The notes beneath the pieces are model-generated. The model was not told the origin of the DNA and ran no database searches. It saw nothing but the letters and a program-made list of their open reading frames with translations. A program made the position numbers and the translations under genes. Below, in pieces: positions 39,301-51,148 of a DNA stretch of 64,000 bases. Positions within the stretch are counted from its first letter, which is position 1, and each line of letters opens with the position of its first letter. The DNA is from Ascidia mentula (Eukaryota; Chordata; Ascidiacea; Phlebobranchia; Ascidiidae). The DNA lies in NCBI GenBank assembly GCA_947561715.1, contig OX387201.1, positions 13,158,001 to 13,222,000 of the forward strand. Reading direction: 5' to 3'.

Positions 39301-42300
39301 TCAACCTACAGTCTCAACGTTTTATACAACGTCCTGCGAACATTTCTTGGCTTCCTCTTGCCTCTTGTAATAATCGTATTTTGCTATTTCGACCTTATTC
39401 GCTTTCTTCAAAAACGCAGTGTTACTAAGAGACGAAAAACGTCAGTCGCCAAAAGTCAACAAAGTAAGTTTTAAAAACTATTTACTCTTTTGACGGGAAT
39501 CTTGCAGATAAGACAAATTTATCGGTCATAGTTCAAATGCACGCAGCAATTAGAACGGCATTTGAAGAATATGCGACAGCTAATCAATAGGTGTTTTTAA
39601 TTCGCCCAAAAGAGCTTGTTAAGAGAAACAACGACAAAAACCTAAAATGCCCGCTGTCACTGACATTGATTTTGGACTTAAAATACTGTTTTAACACTTC
39701 TGCAGTGACAGGTGATACTAACGTTTTTTGCGATAAAAGGCATGGATCAATAATCACTCTACCCGCGTGTCTGATCACGAAGAAAGGTTACCAGTGATTA
39801 ATGTTTAATTCATGAAATCAATCTTTACTAATCATAGGTTAAAATTTATAAGGTTTTTCGTTCGTTTTTGCTTGTTTTGGACTTCTCCATTTTATATTTT
39901 ATTTTTTGTTTGGTAAACAGAAATGGATCAAATAGACCTTTGAAATCATAGTTAATGTTCATGTTATGGATAACACACATATCGTTAATACTCGTTTCGG
40001 CAGAAACTTACGCCTGCACAGCCAGTTAATTAATTTGCGAACAAACCTGAGTATTATTCATCCTGCAGACCAGATGCAACACCATTCCTTATTCTATATA
40101 AGCACACCAGTTAACATGCAGTACAATGTTGTAGTACGATAACATATCTAACAAACGACCTTGACAGAAAAAATGTTTTTAGATAGAAAAGACAAAGTAA
40201 CGAAGATGGTTCTGGTTGTCATCTCGTGCTTCGTAATTTCATGGCTTCCAAATCAGGTTTTGATAATATTGTACTTGTTTGGAATTGATGCGTTTTCCTA
40301 CAGTAGTGCACTTAAACACAACTTCTTCTAATTGGATTCCTAATGTCAATAATGTCTTTTTCCGCTGAGCTTAGTAATGCAATTGATTAGTTTTAATTGA
40401 CTCCTTTGAAGCATGCGGCCTTTTGGGATTTTGGATTTCTAAAAGCTTCTCCATTTTGCCTTTCTTAGACAAACACCGTGGCTAATGGACGTTAAGTCCA
40501 AGCAAGTCAAAACACGTATGTCGCTAATTTGCACGCATTGGTTTAAATGGATTTGCTAGCGCACAATGTTATGTTAACATTTTGATATTTCAACTAACAA
40601 AAATACATGTTTTTGTTATAATCTGCCTTGTGTTTACTGAATATTTCCAAAAGACATATCTCCCCAAAATTTGAAAAAAATGGTTGATTTGAAAAATGTC
40701 GTATACGACATCATTGTATCACTTTATAATCCTGTTGTTGCTTAAAAATTATCCCGGAAGTCCATTTGAACCATACAATTTGTTACCTAAATTTCTCAAA
40801 GATTTTCTTGTTATATTCGTTTCTCACGGAGCTTTATCAGTTTAATCAATACACATTAGTTAAATCGATTTAAAAAGCGAAATCACATTAAATAGAGCAA
40901 AAGGTCGAATGTTCTTAACATTTGAGGAAGTCTTTTAAAACTTTGTTTTATTTTAGATAACAAACTTCATTCACTTGCTGAAACTAACCGGTTTTATTAA
41001 CTACGGATGTAGCAACACCGTCAGATTTTCAACTCCGTCCTACTCTCCCGAAAGTAATTATAATGTCACGGAACAAGTAAGTTAATGTATAAGTTTCATT
41101 CTTTGAATGTGAGAAACTTTCGAACGTAAAATAAAACTTTTAATTATTCAAATAAGGTAATTGATGCGCATTTAATTCAAGTATTTTTGTGTTTCAATGA
41201 CACTTGAAAGACACAATCAACGATATACGACCATAAACTATATACCTCAGGGTTTTTCTTGACATGCACTATTGTGCGTCAGGAAAAAAATGTTAAAAAT
41301 GCCTAAATGTTCAGGAGTTTTAAATTTGCCTCTTTTTCTATAATAAAATTTTTGGGTGTCAAAAAAATTTTATGTTTGGGTGACTGACTGACATATGCAC
41401 ATTAACCATGTTTGTATACAACTCTTTATTTCCTAATTGCAGTTAACTGTTGTGAACGTAACCGGTATTGGCTGGCAGACGGCTGACTTGCTCTTTTCTA
41501 ATTCTTCCATCAGCTCCCCTGTTCTCAGCGAGGTGACATCAGCCAGAGAAAAAGTCGTTTCGTGTGCAACGAATTATTGGTAAAGTTAACAAAGTCTCAG
41601 TTAGACCCAAGACAGATATGGAGCGAAAAATTGATCAACACATTTCGTTTTTCCTGTTGTGTTAAGTAAACGTTATTCAAAGTATCATGCGTTAATTGCT
41701 AGACAAATTTCCACTTTTTAACGCATTACAACAAATTTCCGAGCTCGCTGATTTATTCAAAACCGGAAGAGAGAAGCAAGTTTAATTAAACACAGAACCA
41801 ACTTTTTGGAATTAATTTCTTTTTAACAGGTCTGTGTTTTACGCCCATTTGATTTCCGCCTGCCTTGGGTTTTCAAATTCCATGATGAACCCAATCGTCT
41901 ACTCCTTCATGGGGGCAGTTTTTCGCAAGAAGATGTGTCAGTTGCTTACGTGTGCACCGAAAGGATCGATGCATGTGCGACACAGGTGAGCTGGCTGATG
42001 AGCCCAATTTAAATGTCGGACATATGTAAAGCCTGTTGTTAATTTTGTTGTGATGTAAGTCAGGGCTTCCCAAACTTTTTCGCTGGCGACCTCTTTTAAT
42101 AAAATGTGATAAAAAAATATGAAAAAATTATAATTTTTTGTTTAAATTTGGGTTCAAATCACTTCGTGTTAAAGAACATGAGATTGTCTTAGGTTGGGTT
42201 TGCCTCAATTGGTGCCACAACTTCTTGTAACGTCTCCCTGGAACCTAAGAATAATAATTAACTAACCTCATATTCCTCAAGAAACCCAATGCATGTGCAT

Positions 42301-43073
42301 GTGGTCCAGAAATGCTGCCTGTTTTAAATCTTAACGTTTCTGCAATTTTGTGCCGTATGGTGTAAAAAAAAAGTAACTATCTTTCCACAAAAAAACGCTT
42401 TCAATTTCTAGTTAATCTAGCCATCACCTGGTTCTTATAACTGCCTGATTTGTAACAAAACTGTCATTTCACCCACTAACAACGAGGGATAGATGAGGAT
42501 GTTATTTTAGAGCGAGCTTCTGGACCTCGACCCGTCTTGCTACAACAAGAACACGATTCAGCACTGTTATCTTCAGCAGGAAATCAGCTCGATTCCAAAA
42601 TCAACCAGCTGGTGAACCCGTGGTCAAAATATCAGGAGGGTGTCTGAATGTTGACCAAGGTAATTTTTGTTGCTGTGCCAGGCGGTTAAACGTAACAGCC
42701 AAGCTTGCATAATGCAGTGGAATTAATTATAACAGGTGCAGCGCATGAGCAGGAATGCCTGTTCCCTGACCATGTTGAAGAGCGTCTTGATCAGTTGAGA
42801 CCACGAAATAGTGGTGCCCCAGTTACCAGGCGCATGAACAGGAATAACCACATGCAGAATATTAAAGGTCAAAGATGTGTGGGTGATTTGCAGGGGCAAG
42901 GACAAGGTATCACGGGTGTGGCGGTTGACATGGAAACTGATGACGAGGACCAACGGTTAATGCCAAATAAATGTGACTCGGGTGAAGTAAATATTGAAGC
43001 GGATGTGGAAAGCGATAAAGAAGAAGCAATACAGGAAGTCGTTTCCAACATACCGAACGGAGATCTGGTGTGA
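36391..43073 (+). CDS. Peptide-type class A GPCR with very long third extracellular loop
   Basis: This is a seven-helix receptor resembling the chemokine/angiotensin/somatostatin/galanin branch. Exons: 36391-36507, 36740-36868, 37473-37562, 38995-39125, 39270-39463, 40183-40256, 40957-41076, 41443-41579, 41830-41985, 42511-42659 and 42736-43073, giving about 544 aa with consistent phases. TM1 has FGNGIVL. TM2 has [20 protein letters not shown]1 has WVFGQGMC, with the TM3 cysteine. TM3 ends in SLDRWLAIV (DRW instead of DRY). ECL2 has RKCIW, the partner cysteine. TM5 has LGFLLPL, TM6 has [10 protein letters not shown] and TM7 has NSMMNPIVY. About 85 residues separate TM6 and TM7, with N-glycosylation sites (NVT twice, NSS). 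The last two exons form a long tail, basic and then acidic. These two exons are the least certain part; exon 10 could alternatively read through to a stop at 42712. Confidence 0.88.
37628..37687. repeat. Perfect 18-bp inverted repeat (hairpin) in GPCR intron
   Basis: TGTGTATAAGCTGCAGAC (37628-37645) is repeated exactly in reverse complement at 37670-37687 with a 24-nt spacer. RNA from either strand would form a perfect 18-bp stem. It lies just after exon 3 of the peptide-type GPCR. Confidence 0.8.
42061..42110 (+). mobile_element. hAT-like terminus (solo)
   Basis: CAGGGCTTCCCAAACTTTTT followed by GCTGGCGACC has the form of a hAT/Charlie terminal repeat. It lies in the intron before exon 10 of the peptide-type GPCR. 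The matching right end was not found nearby. Confidence 0.35.
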
Positions 43074-45683
43074 CAAAATTTTAGTTTGCATTGTGTTTGT
43101 ACATTAGTAATTTGGGAAGGTCAAATTTATTGAACAAAAAACATTTGGAAAAGGTAACTTTTTTCTTGTATGATGATGGTTGGTGTATTAAAAGTTCACT
43201 TAAAAATCGTATAAATCGATGGTGTTGTGCCAGTTGGTTTTCTCCCAAATATATGTAGCAGTTATTTATTTCAAGTGGAGGGTTTGTAATGACACTATGT
43301 GGGTATAACACATAAACGTATCAGGGAATTTTCTTATTTTTGTCTTTGTGGTGAAGTTTAATTCGAACTGGAGCATGGACATATCACGGCAACCCGACAA
43401 TTGTACCTTTTTTCGATTATCAATGACGCCAGGTGTTTATATTTGTACAGAATAGCTGTCGTTTTTCCTCTTATCTGTATAGATGCCGCACAACAGTTTT
43501 TGATTGCAATCAGGTGTTTTGTCTGCCTACCAACCAATGTCCAATATTGGTGTTTCCCCCACACAGCACTTGTGTCTCCCTATCGTTGATTCGTGCGACA
43601 AATGATGGTCAAAGCTGTTCTTTTACGCTGTTATACTTGTATTGTCGTAATTATACGTGATTTATGCAACGTTTAGTGTCATTGGATACATGGTAAAATA
43701 CCTAAACCACACAACATGTAAATAGACCTGGCTGACTGTTCCGCTTGTTTCCCAATGACCGTTGATAGGTCTTGTGACTTACATAGGGACCTAAAATTCT
43801 TCAAAGTTAAAAAAAAAATTTGCTCCTGGATGAGACTGCACAGAGCAAGGACTTGTTGGGCCTCCTGGAAGATCATATGACCAACAAGGGGGGTATAAAC
43901 AGCCCTGGGGGGTAGGGCTTTGGCACTTTTTCAGCAACTAAATTTGATGCCATTGCATAGAGAAGGGTTGGAACTTACAAAAAATGCAAATGAGTGGGTA
44001 GTTGAACGATTCATTTTTCTGCAAAATCCAGTTCCATTTTTTGTTGCTCTTTTTACCAAAATACTGAGTAACCAGGTGGGCAAATGGCCCTAGGGGGGTG
44101 GCTAAACCATTTTTTCGGAGACTAATTTTGATCAGAATTTGTAGATATGAGATGGATCTTTCATAAAATCAAACAAAGCAACCCCCTGTTATTTTTGCTT
44201 GTAGATTAAAATTAAAATACAATAGTTAGTTATAAGTTACAGGTAATGAATTTCCATGTTACATTGATATGTGGATTAGTTTTTGCAACCTGGTTGTATC
44301 CCGGTGTAATAGCATTTTCCATTCTATACAGTAGCCACCATTTTTTACAAGACAAGTGCGACAAACGTTTGATGTTGTTGAAGTTTAGTGGGGGTGTAGT
44401 AGTTTGCGTAATAAAGAGTGTCTGTCAACTCAAAGCGCAACATTGAGTTTTGGAATCGTATCGTAACCGCCCCCAGTTTTTAGGTAGATACTCGTCCAAC
44501 CACTTCACGGACGGGCGATAGGGAATTCCCCGTTTCATGCGTAGCTACTTTAGCTTGCGTTTTCACGAAGACCAAGTGTTACGGACAATAAGCTCCCCAG
44601 TACAAATAATTTTCCCGCCACTTAGTTGTTGTCGACGCCTTGTGACGCAATAAGCACGAACAATCATACGATCCCCACGTTTTGGCCGGTGTAATTTTGA
44701 GGCTGGTGAAATGTTGAGGCTGCAGCCGTGGTGTAATGAACCTGTATGTGTCTTTAAAATTCTTTTTGAATAAAAGAAATTTTTTAAGATCACGACTTAA
44801 GAAATGATTTCAAAACTGCTGAAATAAATATGCATATTAAAACTTGGCCGACCTTATACCACCAGTTAGAGAACTGCAAGGTGGAATCAAGAAAGGGCTT
44901 GAATTCTACACCATGCAGGCATTACTGTAACTTTTTTATTTTAGCAAAAACGTTGTTATGTGCTAAGAGCATATTGTTTTTGTGAGATTTGCTTGAAGAC
45001 TGTGAATTTCAATACTTTAGGACGTGTGCAGCATTGCCGAAGCACGTGGTGAACAAACAAACGTTTCGTTTAAGTGAGATGTTTTGCTTGTTTTTAAAAT
45101 ACCTCTGTGTAATGCCTTGCTAACTATTTTAGTTCGGAAAGAATAATATTTTCAACAATACGCACAAATTACATAGACTTGCATGTGGATCAAGTTTGGC
45201 AAAAGTGTGCAACCAGGTTTTATAGTATTTTTCATAGAGATCAGTGATTTTTATCGAAAATTTATGGAACACGGGGTGTCGCTAACACGTTATTATTCAT
45301 TTGGAGACAGAGAGTTAAAATTCTGACTCTGCAATTTTATGACTTTGTGGTTGTTTAGTTCCTGGTAGAGGCTGCGCGGTGGTTCTTGTGCAGTAAATTT
45401 TTTTTTACAAGCGAAGCTTGCACTCCATTTGTCACACTAAAGTTTGACTGTTTGAGCATGTAAAACAAAAAACATTGTGCAACGTTTGTCAGAATGGTGA
45501 TTGATGTTGGTGCAATTTTGGTTGGTTTATTGCAAAGGTTTTGCTGACTAGTGTCTCCTAGGTTCAACGGGTGTTTTTGCTATATTTGTGTTCTATTCAC
45601 GAACCAAAGTATTACATTACATTTAGTATTGCAGCAATACGTATTTTAAACTTCAAATACTGTGACTTTTGAAACGTGTAGTT
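43074..45683. other. Intergenic stretch
   Basis: AT-rich DNA between the GPCR and the tetraspanin. Small open frames (43401-43589, 43433-43660 and 44246-44446 on +) have no signature, although the last begins with a hydrophobic stretch. No RNA gene or repeat was recognised. Confidence 0.55.
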
Positions 45684-48600
45684 ATGGTATCAAGCAGAAA
45701 CATGAAGACAACCCCTGCAATAACCTGCATGAAAATGTTGCTTATTGTGTTTACTATTCTGTTTTGTGTAAGTACATTGTGTACATATCTGTGACTTTGT
45801 TAAATTATTATATGTATGTTAATACTTCATAGCATTTGATATGATTTTATGTGCAGGTGATTGGAATTGGGATTCTTGCCATGGGAGTCTACACTAAAGT
45901 CCAGTTGTCCAGCTATATACTCTTATCAAGTATCCCATATACCAGTGCACCATATGTCATGATTGGATTCGGGACTTTCATTTTTCTTGTTGGTCTGATT
46001 GGATGTTGTGCAACAGCGAAGTCAAACACATGCCTTTTAAGAACTGTGAGTGGGTAACAAAATATATTAACAAGACCTTTTCTGTTTGTGAAGTACTTTT
46101 TTAATCTGTAAATAAAAAAATGTTTTTTTTTCTGCATCTTTATCACCAATGAAAACCACAAACTTGCTGTGATTCTAAAGCATAATTCAAACCCCTTTCA
46201 TTTTATGAAAGTTTTTTTTTTAGTCGCCTGTTGTATCTGTGGCTAACGGAGACTCAGTTACAGATTGGCAGAAAATACCATAAATAATCCTAAGTCGTCT
46301 GTTTAACGTTCCATTTTAAATTGTGTTTCAGGGTAAACTCTGGTTGTTTATTGTTTGTATTTATTTAATCAATCTTTAAATTGGCATATTTTACAATCTC
46401 TAAAACTGTGGTGTCAAACTTATTTTGTGCTGTGGTCGACTACACAAATTTTTCATGGGCCAAACAAATAATAAAACAATCAATATTTTTATTTCTATTT
46501 TTGTTGTAGCACTGAAAAGTGTTGTGAACTTGTGACTATATAATAATTTGCTGTAAATTTGTCATTCCTGAGTCATAATTCAAGTGCGAAATTAGTATAA
46601 CACAGGCAGCAAGGCATGGTTTGTGGGTCACTTACTAGTTTTGAAATTATGGTGAAAAAAACAGGTTTTGGGTATCTGCCAACAAAAACCCAGGTTTTCC
46701 AGGGTTCTGGAAAGAAACTCTATGTATACACTGCCAAAACTGCACTAACATATTATGAACAGGTCGTATTGCTCACTCTGGTATTATGTTCTTTATAATG
46801 TAACACAACTTTAACAAAGCAATTTTTAAATTGAACCTCAACTAACCAATGGGGCGGTGTGTTGGACACTTTATGCATTGGCAATAGCCATGAACACCAA
46901 TATGTGTTTCTAAACTTTTGTGTGTAAGTTGTTTCATAAATGTACTGACATTTTGTTTTATCAAGACCAATTGTCTGTATGCATATTTAAAAAAAAAGTA
47001 TATACACTGTTTTTATTGTCACATGTACTATAAAGTATTTGTCAATGTTTATTACTTTTGTAGTATGGAATTCTTTTGTCTGTCATCTTCATCGCAGAAC
47101 TTGTTGGAGCAATTGCAGTTGTTGTGTTGCGTGGAAAGGTATCACATAAAACTTTTTGAATAAATTGGGATCCTTTTCAGTGTGCATACCTCTATGCTTT
47201 TTGGTTTAGATAAGCACTGGCTTTCAATCAGGAATGTTACAGGCCATGCGAAACTATAACAGCAGCATAACTGACTACAAAACTGCTGTGGATCAGGCCC
47301 AGAAAACAGTAAGAAAATTTGCTTTATTTCTTTAGTATAGTTGTTGTCATACGGCTTATGACGTGGTAACTTTGAGCAACCTGTGAAAGGTGGGTATTTC
47401 CGGATCATTGTTAGAGCCTGCGTTGGACTTGCACAGCACTGACTAGGATGTAATACTACTACCAGGAAATTTGATGACAAATTTTGCTTGCTTTGAATTA
47501 GCATGTTGCACTGGCAATTATGAAAGGCTCATTCATATGCTAAAGTATTTTCTTGTCTCAAATATTTTAAATATGTGTTGTAAATATTTTATCACCTTGT
47601 TATTCTGATGTATGAACAGAAAATTGTATAATTTACAATGGTATTATGGTGATTCAAAGTTTATTGCTTTACTTAATAAACCCTTTTTTAATGATGAAAA
47701 CAATGGTTGAAAAAATCTCAACAACATCACTTTTGTATTTATACCCATTATTTTTTGTATTATTGATATTTTTAGTTGAAATGTTGTGGAGCAACAAACT
47801 ACACGGATTACTGGGTCCATGCAGGTTGGACTCCCACATATGTACCAGGAAGTTGCTGCAGTAACCAAACTGCTTGTGGAAGCTTGAAAAGAATTCTTGT
47901 GCCCTCCAACCCAGAAAGCGCCAAAAAATTGGTATTTTCCACAGTAAGTAGCATGTCAATTTAGCATCTGATAAATTTGGAAAATACACTTTATCATCCT
48001 TTCAGGGTTGTCATAGTTTGGTGTTTGGAGTGGTCGATCACAACCTCGGTCTTATAATTGGTTGTATGTTTGGTGTTGCAGGATTTCAGGTAAAATGGGT
48101 AGATTTGTATAAACACAAAAATCATGTTACAAACCATCATATACATAATAATAATATTTGGTTTAACTTCACAAACATGCATTAAAGTATATTCGCAAAG
48201 AGCCATAATAATCAATGAGAGAGAGCAACAGGCAGGTGTACACACTGTTTCGACCTGTAAGGTAAGGTCTGTTTGGGATCCAATGCTATCAGCTTTGCTT
48301 TTACCCAAATTATATTATATGCGCATATAATCCCAGACAGTTGTTTGGCCATAGTGCACTCCACATGGTTCGTCACTGTTGATTCGTATATACCTAATTT
48401 GGTACCCAACAGATCGACGTTTCACCAAAAGGTATCACAAAGTGGAAATCTGTGTACCTGCTATTCTACCAGCTAGCTCTGTACCACAGTCACCAGCTGC
48501 ACTGATAAAACAGTGTGTACACCTTTCTTCATGCATCAAAGCGTTGTGTGAAAAATATGAATATGTTTACAGCTTGCTGAACAAACAATGTGCCTAAATT

Positions 48601-49186
48601 CACAAATTATCATAGGTTGTTTTCATTGTATATATCATAAAGCAACAAGGCTCAGATTGAAGTCAGCAGATTTATTTGTAAAAAAAATCGATTTCGCTTA
48701 GGTAAGCATCGTCAGTTTCTGCCAAAATTACGTAGTAGTAATAATAAAAGCAATAAAATGCACACAACAATCACCCTTGCAAATGAGAGTCTTTTCTTTA
48801 CGATATCACCTCATGCTCACACTGTGAACTACAGTGTAGTAACGAACCTACAGTAGGTGATAGCGGAGATAAGGAAATAACACGCTCACACATGATCGTA
48901 AAAACCTTAGTAATTTGCAAATAAATCTGCTGACTTCAATCTGAGCCTTGTTGCTTCATGATATATGCGAACCAAAGTAATTTGCTGTCGCAGATAATAA
49001 AACAATGCCTAACCGAGGGCTAGATTCCTCTACATCTACTAAGCAAGTTGTTTTCATTGTTTTTTTTTATTTATTTAAATGTATGAACAATTAACAGCTG
49101 GTTTAATGTACTTCTAGCTGATTGGGTTGGTTCTTTCGTGCTGCCTTGCTTCCTCAATCAACTCAAACAAGTATGAACTTGTTTAA
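45684..49186 (+). CDS. Tetraspanin, TSPAN6/TSPAN7-like
   Basis: This is a four-helix membrane scaffold protein of plasma membrane and endosomes. Exons: 45684-45767, 45857-46045, 47064-47138, 47210-47308, 47776-47943, 48006-48089 and 49118-49186, all phase 0, giving 255 aa (human TSPAN7 has 249). TM1 begins after TPAITCMKMLLIVF, matching the TSPAN6/7 start. TM2 is followed by LIGCCATAKSN and TM3 is ILLSVIFIAELVGAIAVVV. The large loop has the CCG motif (LKCCGATNYTDYW), then GSCC and a later GCH cysteine, giving the expected cysteine set plus N-glycosylation sites (NSS, NYT, NQT). TM4 follows. The C terminus KYELV is a YxxPhi sorting signal like the YEMV of TSPAN6/7. Poly(A) AATAAA is at 49725-49730. 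The start could also be ATG 45702. Introns 1 and 6 hold repeats. Confidence 0.95.
46404..46475 (+). mobile_element. hAT-like terminus in tetraspanin intron
   Basis: CTGTGGTGTCAAACTTATTTT and the following GTCGACTACACAAATTTTTC have the typical layout of a hAT left terminus. No right end was identified. Confidence 0.3.
48235..48523. mobile_element. MITE with perfect 16-bp terminal inverted repeats
   Basis: GGTGTACACACTGTTT (48235-48250) and its exact reverse complement AAACAGTGTGTACACC (48508-48523) bound a 289-bp non-coding element in the last intron of the tetraspanin gene. The right half is shared with 27688-27828. No target duplication is obvious, and transposase family is not assignable from the ends alone. 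Confidence 0.75.
48629..48967. mobile_element. MITE with about 53-bp terminal inverted repeats
   Basis: The left arm (48629-48681, containing AGCAACAAGGCTCAGATTG) and the right arm (48915-48967) are reverse complements with about 3 differences in 53 bp. The 339-bp element has no coding capacity and sits about 105 bp after the MITE at 48235-48523, in the same intron. The high arm identity suggests recent activity or selection on pairing. Confidence 0.8.
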
Positions 49187-50721
49187 TAGTAGAAGGTTTG
49201 CTTGAACATAGACATGCATGTACATATTGCTCTCTGTACTTGATGATGTGTCCACCCTGTAGGTATTTTTGTATCATGTCGTAGGCAGTTACCTGGTTGG
49301 TTAGTTGTGCAATTGATGTTTTGATAATATTGCGCAAAAATGTGTAAATGTATTATCAGAAGCTACAGTGCAAAAATAGAATCATGTCTTGCCAGTTTAA
49401 ACCATTTAGTAACTCAGCTTTAAAATTTGAAGTAAACAAATAAGCATCTTGCCTTTCGTGTTATTTGCCATTTTACCTGTAATGCGGACTTTGTAAACAA
49501 ACAGTGTTTTTAAAACTTACACTTGACACCATTCCAAAGGTGTTGGTATTTTTCTGTTTTTGGGAATGTTGATCTTGGAAGTATATTTTTTGTAAAACCC
49601 TGGACTCGTTTATTTGGTTACACATTTTTTAATGTATTGAACTGAGCAGTATTGCATTTTGGATACATCCTTTTTATGTTAAATTTCTGTCTTTGAATGT
49701 GGTTTTATGCTAATGTGTAGTAACAATAAAGAAACTTCATTCCCATCTTTGTACCTTGGCCTGTTTAATTGTTGGAAGGCAAAATGGGTAATGCCTATAC
49801 ATTAGGCGCTTGTATCGAACTGAAAAGCCCTGTTTTAAAATGGAATTTTTGAATAATTAATGGGATTGATGCGTGCATTATGCATTTGCAACGTAGCTGG
49901 TCATATGATTTTCACCAAACCGGATATGCTTTTTAATGACAGCTGCATTTTCGTCAGCTGTGGTGTCTACCATTTCTACTGCACGATAATTGTGTATTGC
50001 TTGTTGTTATTGTTGTCGCGTGCCATATTACGTCATTGTAGATACATGTGTATGAAAACAACAGACAGGGCGGCCTTTAACGATCAAGTCAATAAAGAGC
50101 CCTACGCCAATAAATGGTTTCCAACTGATCCACTAGTATTTCGATTTTAAGATTTCAGTTTTGGGTTAAACCCTTTTTATTTATCAGTTGCAACAAATTT
50201 GGAGGGTGGTTTACGTCTTGGTATATATTTTACGCACAAATTTGTTATTGTGCAAGAACTGCAGGGACACAAAAAATCCTATACCGTTGCCTCTGGGTTT
50301 ATATACGTTTAAAAAATATGTAAAGAAGAATCAATTCCTGCTTCAGAAGTTACAGACTTGCACTTCGCAAGGCACACTTCAAACCAAACTCGTTTACTGA
50401 CATTTGTTTTTATTATGAGGCCGTTATTGTCATCGCGACTAAAAAACAAAAAGGTTAACATATTAAAATTGATTGAAAATGTAGCATCGAGTAGATAAAT
50501 CGTATTCTTTTTCAGTCCTTATTTTCGGTTTCACATCGATGGCAACCCTGATCGTATGTAAGATTGATAATTTGCCCTGGATCGTTACAGTGGTTTAGAA
50601 CTCTAGACGAGCGTTCATGTACGTAGGATGATATTGCAGGCGAGGCACCATTTTACTTTCGGAGGTGCTTGTACTTATTCAACAAAACCCAGTACTCTCC
50701 ATTGAGAGACGACTTTTTAAT

Positions 50722-50815
50722 GGTTGGGTGGCGACGTTTATCTATTTAGGCCTATAAAAAGTTTACTCAGCAAGAAGCTACACTGACGCAATCAAGCGAT
50801 ATGTATTACACTGCA
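50722..50815 (+). pseudogene. Decayed last exon of a third ParB/Srx-like paralog
   Basis: The stretch GGTTGGGTGGCGAC, GTTTATC, then AGAAGCTACACTGACGCAAT and CAAG aligns with exon 5 of the two intact copies (55508-55621 and 59521-59633) with small gaps that break the frame. No upstream exons of this copy were recognised between 49.2 and 50.7 kb. Confidence 0.5.
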
Positions 50816-50962
50816 CAATAACCTACAATTTTCTCAAATTTTCTTGAAAAATACAGCAAAACCTATGGAGTGGGTGAGCTGCAGTCAGTGGACAAAGTTT
50901 CGACCTATGTATCAAGTGTATCATCAGTGTAGCGTGTGTAGCAAACACAGTACAATATTAAC

Positions 50963-51148
50963 ATGAATTATGTAATATTGGCATTCTTTATATTCGTGAC
51001 CTTTTTCCCACGTACAAAAGGACAACTCAAACATTCCAACAATAATTACAAACCTTTAAACAACGACCGCCCTGGCTCTAAAACAATAAAGGCCTTAAAA
51101 TGCCGTAACCTGCTGGTCCGCCCTGACATGCCTGGCGGGCACCTTTGA
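50963..51148 (+). CDS. Hypothetical short secreted peptide
   Basis: This 61-aa frame starts with a hydrophobic stretch typical of a signal peptide (MNYVILAFFIFVTFFPRTKG), followed by a polar part with a single cysteine. No homolog is recognised and the frame could be chance in AT-rich DNA. Confidence 0.22.
   Translation: MNYVILAFFIFVTFFPRTKGQLKHSNNNYKPLNNDRPGSKTIKALKCRNLLVRPDMPGGHL

Noticed and set aside
42682..42689. An 8-nt last exon for the peptide-type GPCR
   Set aside because: It keeps phase, but an acceptor at 42735 also keeps phase and joins a long coding-like exon, which is the better model.
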